IMG/VR virus record: IMGVR_UViG_3300024346_009227
Span: 1-64,000 of that record
Origin: a virus
Strand: one strand, 5' to 3'
DNA length: 64,000 bases
Part shown: in pieces, positions 32,639 through 41,581 of the stretch
How the letters are laid out: each line of letters starts with the position of its first letter
Position numbering within the stretch: the stretch's first letter is position 1
Translations under genes and position numbers: made by a program
The notes under the pieces: generated by a model
Database searches by the model: none
What the model was told of the DNA's origin: nothing
The model's input: only the letters and a program-made list of their open reading frames with translations

Positions 32639-33377
32639 AAAGTGGATAATGGATCTTTTTGAAAAACAAGCTTCTACTACAGAAGATCCAACTCTTACTT
32701 CTACAAATGAAGATTGTCCAAACTTTTCTGATGAAGAAACAGATACCTGTTTAAAAACATCAGAATATATACCAAAATACAATGGTGAAAAGGTTCTTGT
32801 TTTCAAAAAAGAATTATTAACTCAAGACTTTTCATTTCAAGGCATGTTGACTGGAGAAAAAGCTTCTTTTATTAAAAATAAAATTCTTACTCCAGAAAAT
32901 TTGTTTTATATAGATAGAGATACAGCAGAAAACGACTTGAATTATAAACAAGTAATTCCATATTGCGTTTTTACAAAAAACGATCAATTATTTATTTATC
33001 AAAGATCAAAGCATGGTTCTGAAAATAGACTACATGATCTATGGTCTGTAGGTGTTGGTGGTCATGTTAATCCTTGCGATGGAAATAACATTGAAACAAT
33101 AGGAAATGCTTGTAAAAGAGAAATAGAAGAAGAGGTTCAATTTTCAGATCCTCATTCTGTAAGATTAGTTGGTGTTATAAATGATGATTCATCTACAGTT
33201 AATGCTGTTCATTTTGGCGTTGTTTTTCATGTTCACTTAAAAGATGGAACTCCATTTAATACAATTGATAAAGCTCTTGCAAATGGTGGTTTTAAACATA
33301 AAAAAACAACAGTAATATCAGATGTAAATTGGGAAGATTGGTCAGTACATGTAATTAGGAACTACTTAAGAAATTAA
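32625..33377 (+). CDS. Nudix hydrolase domain protein
   Basis: 250 aa. After a low-complexity N-terminus the Nudix fold begins at about residue 105 with VIPYCVFTKNDQLFIYQR; the Nudix box is GGHVNPCDGNNIETI followed by ACKREIEEEV (G-x5-E-x7-REUxEE). Such enzymes cleave nucleoside diphosphate linkages, e.g. in modified dNTPs or NDP-sugars. A long N-terminal extension is unusual for a small phage Nudix. The ATG at 32625 (with a second at 32622) has GGGAG 7 nt upstream. Confidence 0.78.
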   Translation: MSKSKKWIMDLFEKQASTTEDPTLTSTNEDCPNFSDEETDTCLKTSEYIPKYNGEKVLVFKKELLTQDFSFQGMLTGEKASFIKNKILTPENLFYIDRDTAENDLNYKQVIPYCVFTKNDQLFIYQRSKHGSENRLHDLWSVGVGGHVNPCDGNNIETIGNACKREIEEEVQFSDPHSVRLVGVINDDSSTVNAVHFGVVFHVHLKDGTPFNTIDKALANGGFKHKKTTVISDVNWEDWSVHVIRNYLRN

Positions 33378-33405
33378 TTAATTGAAAAAAATTTAAGGAT
33401 TGAAT

Positions 33406-35322
33406 ATGAATTGGATACCATTGCATTGTCATACCCATTATAGCTTATTGGATGGATTAAGTAAGCCAGATCTTTTAGCAAAAAGATGCAAAGAACTTGG
33501 ATATACTTCATGTGCCATAACTGATCATGGAACTATATCTGGTGCTATTTCTTTTTCTAAAGCTTGTATTTCACAAGGTATAAAACCAATCATTGGTTGT
33601 GAATTTTATATTTGTGCAAATCCAGCAACAGAACATAATAAAGAAAACTCAAGTTTAACTCATCTGTGTGTCATTGCTAAAAATCTAAATGGCTGGAAAA
33701 ACTTAATTAATTTGTCTTCTTTAGCTAATTCGTTAGATTATTTTTATTACAAACCAAGATTAAACTTAAATGACTTCAAAGGACTTTGCAGTGATTTAAT
33801 TGCATTTTCTGGTCATCCAGGAACAGATTTGGCTAATTCTTTATTTGAAGATCATAAAGAGGCTTACAAAAGAACTGATTATGATGAAATAAAAGAAATG
33901 CTTAAACCCAACTGGCTAAATGAAGCTGGAAATATTTGTGCAAAATACATTGAGATATTTGGGGCAGATAATTTTTTTGTAGAAATACAATTATTTGATA
34001 GCTCTAACTTAGTTGCATCAAAGGTTATTGCTGAATGCCTAAGAGAACTTTGTGCAAAAACTGGTATTAAAAAAATAGCAACTCCAGATGTTCATTATGT
34101 TATGCCAGAAGATGCTCCTGATCAAAGGGTTTTATTGTGTTCTTCAATGGAAACAACCCTTAAGAATGTAAATAGCAAATTAGAAAACAACGAAGAATTT
34201 GGCCTTTCTGTATTTTTTAAATCAAATAAATACTATCTTCCAACAATTGAAGAAATATCTAGCTTCCACGAAGAAGATGAAATAAACAATTGTTGCTTAA
34301 TTGATAGCTTGTGTGAAAATTATTCACTTATAAAACAACCAGCCATACCAAACTTTGCTTGTCCAGATGGTCTTTCTCAGATCCTTTATTTGAGGAAGTT
34401 ATGCAGAGATGGGTGGAATAGGCGTTTCTCTGCAATAAAGCCAAAAACAGATGAATATAAGGTATACACAGAGAGAATAAAGCACGAACTTGAAGTTATA
34501 GATACTTCTGGTTTGGCTGGATACTTTTTAATTGTGCAAGACTATTGCAATTGGGCAAAGTCTAAGGGTTGGATTATGGGTAGAGGTAGAGGTTCTGGTG
34601 CTGGCTGCATGATATCTTACCTCTTGGGTATAACAGAAGTAGACCCCATTAAACATTCTCTTATATTTGAAAGATTCTATAACGCAGGAAGAAACTCTGC
34701 TGGCCGTATAAGTTTGCCAGATATTGACTGTGACTTTCCAATTACAAAGCGTGATAAGGTAATAGAATATATAAAGCAAAAGTATGGGAGCAGCAATGTT
34801 TGTCAAATGATAACATTTAGTCGTATGCAGGGGCGTGGATCATTAAAAGATGTTCTTAGAGTTCATGGGTTTTCCTTTGAAGAAAGTAATAATGTAACAA
34901 AGTATATTCCAGACGAATCAGAGATATCTGAACAGTTACAAGATATGAAAGATGAAGATGGAGATTCTTCAATAATAAGGTGGGCGTTAGAGAATATTCC
35001 TGATAGATTATCTGAGTATTGTAGGATTGAAAAGGATGGTACTTACTCTGGAAGATTAGCAAAGGAATTTGCACAAGCAATAAGATTAGAAGGAACAAAA
35101 AGAAGTCAGGGTAAACATGCTGCCGGTATAGTTATTAGCAACATTCCATTATCAGAAGTTTGTCCAATGACATTTGATAAAAAGACAAAGCAGATGATAG
35201 CTGGCATGGAAATGTCAGACTTAGAATCAATCGGAATGGTTAAGTTTGATATACTTGGAGTTGCAGTTTTAGACAAAATAATGGGTTGTATAAATATTTT
35301 AAAGGGTAAACCAAATGAATGA
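33406..35322 (+). CDS. DNA polymerase III alpha subunit, N-terminal fragment (PHP and palm)
   Basis: 638 aa. PHP domain first (LHCHTHYSLLDG, metal-binding His), followed by the palm and thumb of bacterial C-family DNA polymerases: MGRGRGSGAGCMISYLLGI, LPDIDCDFPITKRDKV (catalytic D441 and D443) and VKFDILGVAVL (third catalytic Asp, D615). It stops 23 residues after that Asp. The fingers and C-terminal parts are encoded by the gene at 36226, after two other genes. An ATG at 33406 with AAGGAT upstream is chosen. The two parts must associate to make the polymerase. Confidence 0.9.
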   Translation: MNWIPLHCHTHYSLLDGLSKPDLLAKRCKELGYTSCAITDHGTISGAISFSKACISQGIKPIIGCEFYICANPATEHNKENSSLTHLCVIAKNLNGWKNLINLSSLANSLDYFYYKPRLNLNDFKGLCSDLIAFSGHPGTDLANSLFEDHKEAYKRTDYDEIKEMLKPNWLNEAGNICAKYIEIFGADNFFVEIQLFDSSNLVASKVIAECLRELCAKTGIKKIATPDVHYVMPEDAPDQRVLLCSSMETTLKNVNSKLENNEEFGLSVFFKSNKYYLPTIEEISSFHEEDEINNCCLIDSLCENYSLIKQPAIPNFACPDGLSQILYLRKLCRDGWNRRFSAIKPKTDEYKVYTERIKHELEVIDTSGLAGYFLIVQDYCNWAKSKGWIMGRGRGSGAGCMISYLLGITEVDPIKHSLIFERFYNAGRNSAGRISLPDIDCDFPITKRDKVIEYIKQKYGSSNVCQMITFSRMQGRGSLKDVLRVHGFSFEESNNVTKYIPDESEISEQLQDMKDEDGDSSIIRWALENIPDRLSEYCRIEKDGTYSGRLAKEFAQAIRLEGTKRSQGKHAAGIVISNIPLSEVCPMTFDKKTKQMIAGMEMSDLESIGMVKFDILGVAVLDKIMGCINILKGKPNE

Positions 35323-35593
35323 TAACTCTCTTGAAATATCTATAATAAGTAAGTTAGTAGTTCAACAAACAGCCTTGTTAGATGCTTTGTCTGATTGTTC
35401 TTCATTAAAGAAAGATCTTGTTAAACAGGCTAATAAACTATTAAAGGCAATAACAATTCAAAATGGAGGCATATTAATTATAGATAAGGATTTTTTAGAT
35501 TCAGCAGAAGATGCAGAAGTTGAACTTAAAATACAGCAAAATGATGATGGATCAATAGAATTAACTATTAAAGGAGAAGAAGATGAAGAGTAA
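35315..35593 (+). CDS. hypothetical protein within the split polymerase
   Basis: 92 aa, begins MNDNSLEISIISKLVVQQTA, a helical N-terminus followed by a beta-like NGGILIIDKDFL and a very acidic end (NDDGSIELTIKGEEDEE). Located between the N-terminal polymerase gene and the exonuclease gene, with 8- and 11-nt overlaps, so it may be part of the polymerase complex. No family recognised; it could be a small bridging subunit. Confidence 0.58.
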   Translation: MNDNSLEISIISKLVVQQTALLDALSDCSSLKKDLVKQANKLLKAITIQNGGILIIDKDFLDSAEDAEVELKIQQNDDGSIELTIKGEEDEE

Positions 35594-36221
35594 TACGATT
35601 ATTGTTTTTGATTTTGAAACAGGATCTTTAGATACAAATACTTGTGAAGTTATTCAAATTGCTGCAAAGGCAATAAATAGAAAAACTCTTCAACCAATAG
35701 AGGGTGCAGTTTTTAACAGTCTTGTAAAACCTAGAGACTTTGGAAATTTGCAAGAAGCAGCACTAGCAGTAAACAAAAAGACAAGAGAAGAACTTCAGCT
35801 TGCACCTAATCTTGATGTTGTTTGGAGTAGGTTTATTGATTTTATATCTACTTTTGCAGTTGGTAAAAGCAATATATTAGCCCCTGTTCCAGCAGGAAAA
35901 AACATCAGATTTTTTGACATGCCAATCTTTCAAAGGGTTTGTGTTGAATTAGGATATGTTCAACCAAATGCCACACAATCTTTCTTCAATAAAAGAAGCA
36001 TGTTTGATTTAGATGAAATGATGTTGCTTTGGTTTGAAAATTCAGATGATATGCCTAATATGAAAATGGATACTATTAGAGATCATTTTGGAATGTCGAA
36101 GGCTAATGCTCATGATGCACTAGTTGATGTTGAGCAAACAGCAGACTTAATCACATACTTCTTAAAACTACATAGATCAATATACCCAAAGGTTAAATTT
36201 AAAGACTCATTTAAGAAATAA
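35583..36221 (+). CDS. DnaQ-like 3'-5' proofreading exonuclease
   Basis: 212 aa, DEDDh exonuclease: VFDFETGSL (D10, E12) and the C-terminal AHDALVDVEQT (H177, D182), with an intermediate FFDMPIFQRVC Asp. This is the proofreading activity of bacterial Pol III epsilon. It sits between the two halves of the alpha subunit, which makes the polymerase gene order alpha-N, small protein, epsilon-like, alpha-C. Confidence 0.85.
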   Translation: MKSNTIIVFDFETGSLDTNTCEVIQIAAKAINRKTLQPIEGAVFNSLVKPRDFGNLQEAALAVNKKTREELQLAPNLDVVWSRFIDFISTFAVGKSNILAPVPAGKNIRFFDMPIFQRVCVELGYVQPNATQSFFNKRSMFDLDEMMLLWFENSDDMPNMKMDTIRDHFGMSKANAHDALVDVEQTADLITYFLKLHRSIYPKVKFKDSFKK

Positions 36222-36225
36222 TAAT

Positions 36226-37851
36226 ATGACAAAAACATACAAATTTTCATGCGGTTGTAGTTTTCCAATAATTGGAGATCCTTTAAGCAAAGATTCTTTG
36301 CCTCTAATGGAAGTAGATCCAACCAATCTTCCTTCTTGCGATATTGCTTGGGATATATTTTCTAGGGGCGATACAAAAGGAATTTTTCAGTTAGAATCAG
36401 ATCTTGGAAAACAATGGTCTAAGAAACTAAGACCAAAAACTGTTGATCATTTAACTGCTTTAGGTGCTCTTATCAGGCCAGGAGCTTTGCGTTCTGTGGA
36501 TGATAAGGGCGTTAGTATGACCGCACATTATTGTCGTATTGTAAATGGTGAGGAACAGGTTTCATCCTATCATCCTATTGTTGATGAAGCACTCAAATCA
36601 ACTTATGGATCACTTGTTTTTCAAGAACAGGCAATGGAACTTTCTAGGGTTATCGCTGGATTTACTTTGCAAGAGGCAGATATGCTTCGTAAAGCAATGG
36701 GAAAGAAATCATCTAGTGAAATGGCAAAATGTAAGAAGATGTTTATTGAAGGTGCTAAAAAAATAGAAGTTGTTTCAGAAGATCAAGCCGAAGAAATATT
36801 TGGATGGATCGAACAGAGTCAAAAATATTCCTTCAATCGCAGTCACAGTTGTTGTTACGGCTTAATTGGATATGATACGGCATATTTAAAAAGTCACTTT
36901 CCAGTTCAATTCTTTACTAGCTGGCTTTATTTTGCTAAGGACAAGGCAGATAGTCAGCTTGAAATATCTGACTTAATTGAAGATGCAAAAAAATTTAATA
37001 TAGCTGTTCACTCTCCAGACATAATGATGTTAAATAGCAATTTTTACACTGACGGAATATCAATTTGGTTTGGTATTACTGATGTAAAAGGAATTGGACA
37101 ATCACAATTTGAAAAAATTAAACTAGCTATAAATAATTATGGCAAAAGTATAGATTCTTGGGAAGAATTTGTTGTTAAATGTTCTGATGAAATGCCAAAA
37201 TCAAGTATTGAAAAACTAATTGCCGTTAACGCTCTAAGAAAATTTGGCAACAAAAGAAAGGTTCTTCTTGCTGAATTTAATGCTTGGTCTGAATTAACAG
37301 ACAAGGAAAAGGAATGGATAAAAGCCAATGTTGAAATTACTAATATACCAGATATGATTTTAAACTCAGCAAAGACAAAAAAAGAAGGTGGTTGTTGTTC
37401 TTCAGTCAAAAGAGTTGAGGTTTTAAAAAGCATAGCCTCTATGATTAAAAATCCTCCTTCTCCTTTGATAGATATTCCAAGTTGGGTGTGTTGGATTGAA
37501 AAGGATTCTTTAGGAATTTCTTTAACATATAATGCTACAGACTCTTGCGATACAAGTAGTTCTAACACTACATGCAAAGAATACTTAGATGGAAAGAATG
37601 GCTATATGGTCTTTGGTGTTGAAGTAAGAAGGTCTAAAGAAGTGCTTACAAAGGCTGGAAAAACACCAGGATCTAGAATGGCATTTTTATCAATATCTGA
37701 TGCTACTGGCAAAATAGATGATGTTATCTGTTTTCCAAACTCGTACAAAGATTTTGCTTCTTTGTTAAAAGAGGGTAATACAGTCTTGATTCAAGGTGAA
37801 CGAGACAAAAAAAGTGACACTCTTTTAGTTAAAACTGTTGTTCAAATTTAG
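36226..37851 (+). CDS. DNA polymerase III alpha subunit, C-terminal fragment (fingers, HhH, OB)
   Basis: 541 aa. After a short N-terminal region with CGCSFPIIG, it aligns with the bacterial alpha subunit from SRGDTKGIFQLESDLGKQW onward: ALGALIRPGALRSV, YGSLVFQEQAMELSRVIAGF (fingers), SFNRSHSCCYGLIGYDTAYL, a helix-hairpin-helix part (ITDVKGIGQSQFEKIK) and a C-terminal OB fold (GSRMAFLSISDATGKIDDVI). The catalytic aspartates are in the N-terminal gene at 33406. No intein sequence is present at either junction, so this is a true gene split rather than a trans-splicing pair. Confidence 0.9.
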   Translation: MTKTYKFSCGCSFPIIGDPLSKDSLPLMEVDPTNLPSCDIAWDIFSRGDTKGIFQLESDLGKQWSKKLRPKTVDHLTALGALIRPGALRSVDDKGVSMTAHYCRIVNGEEQVSSYHPIVDEALKSTYGSLVFQEQAMELSRVIAGFTLQEADMLRKAMGKKSSSEMAKCKKMFIEGAKKIEVVSEDQAEEIFGWIEQSQKYSFNRSHSCCYGLIGYDTAYLKSHFPVQFFTSWLYFAKDKADSQLEISDLIEDAKKFNIAVHSPDIMMLNSNFYTDGISIWFGITDVKGIGQSQFEKIKLAINNYGKSIDSWEEFVVKCSDEMPKSSIEKLIAVNALRKFGNKRKVLLAEFNAWSELTDKEKEWIKANVEITNIPDMILNSAKTKKEGGCCSSVKRVEVLKSIASMIKNPPSPLIDIPSWVCWIEKDSLGISLTYNATDSCDTSSSNTTCKEYLDGKNGYMVFGVEVRRSKEVLTKAGKTPGSRMAFLSISDATGKIDDVICFPNSYKDFASLLKEGNTVLIQGERDKKSDTLLVKTVVQI

Positions 37852-37860
37852 GAGATAGAA

Positions 37861-38247
37861 ATGAATATTTGTTCTTTCCTTGGCAAGCTAACTAGAGAAC
37901 CAGAACTTATAAAATTAAACAACGGAAAATCTGTTGTTAACTTTTGTATTTCGGTTAGAAATCCATCTAAAAATCAAGAAAAACCAGAAATGACTTTTAT
38001 TGATTGTGTTGCTTGGGAAAAAACTGCTGACTTGATAGGGAAGTATTTTAAAAAAGGCTCTAGAATTTTAGTGCATACTTCTGCTAAAACAGAAAGTTGG
38101 GTAGATAAAGAAAATGGTAAAAACAGACATAAAATAAAATTTATAGTTCAAAAATTTTGGTATGTAGATCAGAAATCAAGTGATGAAGAAGAACAACAAA
38201 CAGAAGTATTTGCAGAAGAAGAAGATTTCGGCAATCAAATACTGTAG
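37861..38247 (+). CDS. ssb: single-stranded DNA-binding protein
   Basis: 128 aa, OB-fold SSB: MNICSFLGKLTREPELIKLN, TFIDCVAWEKTADLIGKYF and KKGSRILVHTSAKTESWVD. C-terminal tail is acidic (EEEQQTEVFAEEEDFG), as in bacterial SSB, although the last residues (NQIL) lack the typical DDIPF end. Binds ssDNA at the replication fork; directly downstream of the polymerase with GGAG 5 nt upstream of its ATG. Confidence 0.92.
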   Translation: MNICSFLGKLTREPELIKLNNGKSVVNFCISVRNPSKNQEKPEMTFIDCVAWEKTADLIGKYFKKGSRILVHTSAKTESWVDKENGKNRHKIKFIVQKFWYVDQKSSDEEEQQTEVFAEEEDFGNQIL

Positions 38248-38255
38248 GAATTAAA

Positions 38256-39755
38256 ATGTCAAAAAAACGAATACTCCTGTGTGGTGAAGCAACATTTATA
38301 AATTCTGGATATGCCAACTATGGTTGTCAGATTATGAATAGACTTTATCAAACAGGAGAATTTGAATTAGCAGAAATAGCTTCTTTTGGCAAAGAAAATT
38401 CATCAACTCAAAAACCACCTTGGAAAATATATTATCCAGAAGAAAATAAAGGTAATGGAAGATTTGGATCTTCAATTTTTGAAGATGTTCTTTTGCAATT
38501 TAAGCCAGATATAGTTTGGTCTTTTAGAGATCCTTGGGTTGATGATTTTATTGGAGATTCACCTTATAAAAGACATTTTCATTGGGCTTATATGCCAACC
38601 ATTGATTCTATTCCGTTAGATCCAGAATGGATATATACCTTAACTAAGGCAGACTCTATTTTTACATATTCAGATTGGGCATTAGATGTACTAAAAGAAA
38701 ATTATCCAAATTTAAATTTAATTTCTTCTGCTTCTCCAGCAGCAGATAAAGTATTTACTATGATTAAAGATAAAAAAGAATTTAAAAAGTCTCATGGCTT
38801 AGATCCAGATTCTTTAATAATTGGTTCTGTTATGAGAAATCAAAAAAGAAAGCTGATTCCAGATCTTTTTGATGCATTTGAAATGTTATTAGATCAAGCA
38901 CCAAAAGAAATATCTTCAAAATTAATTTTATATTTACACACTACTTATCCAGATGTTGGTTGGGATATACCAAAACTGATAGCAGAAAGACCAAAAATAT
39001 CAAAAAAACTATTTTTTACCTATAGTTGCAGGGGTTGTTTTAACATATCAATATCTAATTTTAATGGTGCAATTATAGAATGCAATTATTGCAAAAAAAC
39101 ATCTTCTTTGTTTCCCAACACAAGTTCTGGTGCAAAAAGAGACTCTATGGCAATGGTGTATAATCTAATGGATCTATATGTTCAATATTCTTGTGCAGAA
39201 GGATTTGGAATGCCATTAGTTGAAGCAGCTTCTTGTGGAGTGCCTATTTCTGCTACAGACTATAGTGCCATGTGCGATATAGTTAGAAAACTCGATGGTT
39301 TTCCAATAAAAGTACAAAGAATGCATTATGAAGTTGAAACACATAGAAAATTTGCACTTCCAGACAATCAAAATTTTGTAGATATTTGTATTAAATATTT
39401 TAAACAGCCAGAATCAGTAAGAAAATTTAAATCTAATAAAACATTAAGTTTAGCAAAAGAAAAGTATAGCTATGATGCTGTATCAGAAAAATTAAAAAAT
39501 CACTTTTTATCTTTGCCAAGCTCTAGCACATGGAATGAACCCAAAAAATATATGGATATACCTCCAGAAATATCTTTTAATAATAATTCAGATTTTTTAA
39601 AACAATTGTTAAAATGTTTTAACGATGACTTTTCTCTTTTATTTTCAAAGTTTTTAAAGAGAATGAATTATAATATGTCTTCTAAGGAAGATGTATATAA
39701 AGAAGTGGAAAAAATAATATCTAAATACAATTACTACGAATCTATAAGGAACTAA
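38256..39755 (+). CDS. GT-B glycosyltransferase (family 4 type) with inserted zinc ribbon
   Basis: 499 aa. The glycosyltransferase framework is clear: LCGEATFINSGYANYGCQIM at the N-terminus, DSIFTYSDWALDVLKENY, IGSVMRNQKRKLIPDLFDA, and LYVQYSCAEGFGMPLVEAA with SCGVPISATDYSAM. Between the two halves of the C-terminal domain lies CRGC at 258-261 and CNYC at 276-279, an inserted zinc ribbon that is unusual for this family. The C-terminal ~100 residues are an extra helical tail. It follows ssb immediately and precedes another glycosyltransferase and phoH. Confidence 0.86.
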   Translation: MSKKRILLCGEATFINSGYANYGCQIMNRLYQTGEFELAEIASFGKENSSTQKPPWKIYYPEENKGNGRFGSSIFEDVLLQFKPDIVWSFRDPWVDDFIGDSPYKRHFHWAYMPTIDSIPLDPEWIYTLTKADSIFTYSDWALDVLKENYPNLNLISSASPAADKVFTMIKDKKEFKKSHGLDPDSLIIGSVMRNQKRKLIPDLFDAFEMLLDQAPKEISSKLILYLHTTYPDVGWDIPKLIAERPKISKKLFFTYSCRGCFNISISNFNGAIIECNYCKKTSSLFPNTSSGAKRDSMAMVYNLMDLYVQYSCAEGFGMPLVEAASCGVPISATDYSAMCDIVRKLDGFPIKVQRMHYEVETHRKFALPDNQNFVDICIKYFKQPESVRKFKSNKTLSLAKEKYSYDAVSEKLKNHFLSLPSSSTWNEPKKYMDIPPEISFNNNSDFLKQLLKCFNDDFSLLFSKFLKRMNYNMSSKEDVYKEVEKIISKYNYYESIRN

Positions 39756-39756
39756 A

Positions 39757-40896
39757 ATGAAAGTTCTTTACATAGGAAATTATAGAGATGGAACTGGTTA
39801 TGGTCAAGCTGCTGAGGATTATATATTATCTTTAGATTCAGTTGGCGTGAATGTTGTTTGTAGACCATTAAAATTTAACACATTAAATCATGTTCCACAC
39901 AAAAGAGTTCAAGAATTAGAAAAAAAACCATCGGATAATTGCAATGTTGTTATTCAGCACACACTTCCAATTCATATGCAGTATGATTCAAACTTTGATT
40001 TAAACATAGCACTTTTTGCTTATGAAACATCTTCATTTAGAATGTCTGGCTGGCAAAATCATTTAAATAACATGGATTGTTGTGTTGTTATAAATAATCA
40101 AATGATTGAATCATGCAGAGACAGTGGGGTAAAAGTTCCGATATATGTTGTTCCTCACGCTAGAGATTTTTCTATTTATACTGAAAAGTTTGAAAAGCTA
40201 AAACAAGTTGAAGACAATACACTTAAAAATGACTTTATCTTTTACACTATTGGAGAGCATAAAAGAAGAAAAAATTTATCAGCATTATTAAAAGCGTATT
40301 TTTTAGAGTTTTCGAGAGATGAAAATGTTTGCTTAATAGTAAAAACAAATCATGATAACAAAGAAGATTTTACTAAATACTGTAATTCTATTTCGTCTGG
40401 ACTTAATGTAAAAAGACCAGCTAGGGTATTTTGCATAAAAGAAAGATTATCAAATAACGCAATATACAAACTACATAATTCATGCGATGCTTTTGTACAA
40501 GCATCTTATGGTGAAGCTTGGAGTATACCAGCATTTGATGCAATGGGTTTTGGAAAGACACCTATTGTAACTAATTGCTCTGGATACAAAGACTATTTGA
40601 ATGACAATGTTGGTTGGATGGTTGATTGCCACAAGGAATTTGTTTTTGGTGAAGAAAGGATTTTTGATGGCATTTACGATGGTTCTGAATATTGGTGGTC
40701 AATTGATATTCATGATCTAAGAAGGAAGATGAGAGATTGTTATTCGATGGAGGACATCAGAAAATCTAAGGCTACTTCTGCTTTAGATCGTGCCTACGAA
40801 TTCTCCCACGAAAAAGTGGGGTTAAATTTTTTAAAGGTGATTAAACATGCCTCCAAAAAAGAAAAAACAAACTTGGGTAGACATTGCAAACTATAA
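39757..40896 (+). CDS. GT-B glycosyltransferase (family 4 type)
   Basis: 379 aa. Opens VLYIGNYRDGTGYGQAAEDY and has LFAYETSSFRMSGWQ, VYVVPHARDF-like linker, FYTIGEHKRRKNLSALLKAY, and the donor site CDAFVQASYGEAWSIPAFDA followed by MGFGKTPIVTNCSGYKDYL. A family 4 type. Starts 1 nt after the previous gene's stop codon and its 3' end overlaps phoH by 50 nt, so three genes (38256, 39757, 40847) form one tightly linked block. Substrate unknown. Confidence 0.88.
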   Translation: MKVLYIGNYRDGTGYGQAAEDYILSLDSVGVNVVCRPLKFNTLNHVPHKRVQELEKKPSDNCNVVIQHTLPIHMQYDSNFDLNIALFAYETSSFRMSGWQNHLNNMDCCVVINNQMIESCRDSGVKVPIYVVPHARDFSIYTEKFEKLKQVEDNTLKNDFIFYTIGEHKRRKNLSALLKAYFLEFSRDENVCLIVKTNHDNKEDFTKYCNSISSGLNVKRPARVFCIKERLSNNAIYKLHNSCDAFVQASYGEAWSIPAFDAMGFGKTPIVTNCSGYKDYLNDNVGWMVDCHKEFVFGEERIFDGIYDGSEYWWSIDIHDLRRKMRDCYSMEDIRKSKATSALDRAYEFSHEKVGLNFLKVIKHASKKEKTNLGRHCKL

Positions 40897-41581
40897 AGAA
40901 GAACCTACGGAGCTTTCTTGGAAGGAAGAAAGAGATAAGGCAGTTGAAGAAGAAAAAACGAATCAGATAAAAGGAAAAACAAAAAATCAAGATATCTATA
41001 TAGAGGCAATTGAAAAACACACGCTTACAATATGTTCTGGTCCTGCTGGTGCAGGAAAAACATTTATAGCATGTGGTGTTGCTGCTGGACTATTGATGCA
41101 GAAAAAAATAGAAAAAATTATTATAGCTAGACCATTAATTGAATGCGGACAAAAAATTGGTGCTTTTCCAGGCGATTTAAAAGAAAAAACCGAACCTTTT
41201 ATGGTTGCCATGCTTGAAGCAATTGGTAATTTTGTCACAAAAACAAAAATGAAAGCAATCAGAAATGATCAGATATTAGAAATATGTCCTCTTGAATTAA
41301 TGAGGGGCAGAACATTTAATGACTCTATGATTATTTTAGATGAGGCACAAAATGCCACAAGACGGCAATTGAAAATGTTTTTAACTAGGTTTGGCCAAAA
41401 TTCAAAAGTTGTTGTTTGTGGTGATCATACGCAAACAGATTTGCCTCACTATGAAGGAAATACTATGGAGTGGATTTTAGAAAAACTTAACCATAAAGAT
41501 ATTGCTAAAGTCTTCCTAACTGGTGATGATATACAAAGGCATGGTCTTATTAAATATATCGTTGAGCAGTTAGGGGAATAG
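40847..41581 (+). CDS. phoH: PhoH-like ATPase
   Basis: 244 aa. Walker A GPAGAGKTFIA, then IIARPLIECGQKIGAFPGDL, Walker B MIILDEAQNATRRQLKMFLT and a DHTQTDLPH sensor region: the PhoH/RNA-helicase-like ATPase family carried by many marine phages. Role in phages is unsettled (RNA metabolism or host phosphate response have been proposed). Start fixed by AAAGGTG 6 nt upstream; the overlap with the upstream gene is 50 nt. Confidence 0.9.
   Translation: MPPKKKKQTWVDIANYKEEPTELSWKEERDKAVEEEKTNQIKGKTKNQDIYIEAIEKHTLTICSGPAGAGKTFIACGVAAGLLMQKKIEKIIIARPLIECGQKIGAFPGDLKEKTEPFMVAMLEAIGNFVTKTKMKAIRNDQILEICPLELMRGRTFNDSMIILDEAQNATRRQLKMFLTRFGQNSKVVVCGDHTQTDLPHYEGNTMEWILEKLNHKDIAKVFLTGDDIQRHGLIKYIVEQLGE

Noticed and set aside
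33406-37851. Split intein joining the polymerase halves
   Set aside because: Neither junction carries intein blocks; the N-part ends KGKPNE and the C-part starts directly with a short Cys-containing leader.
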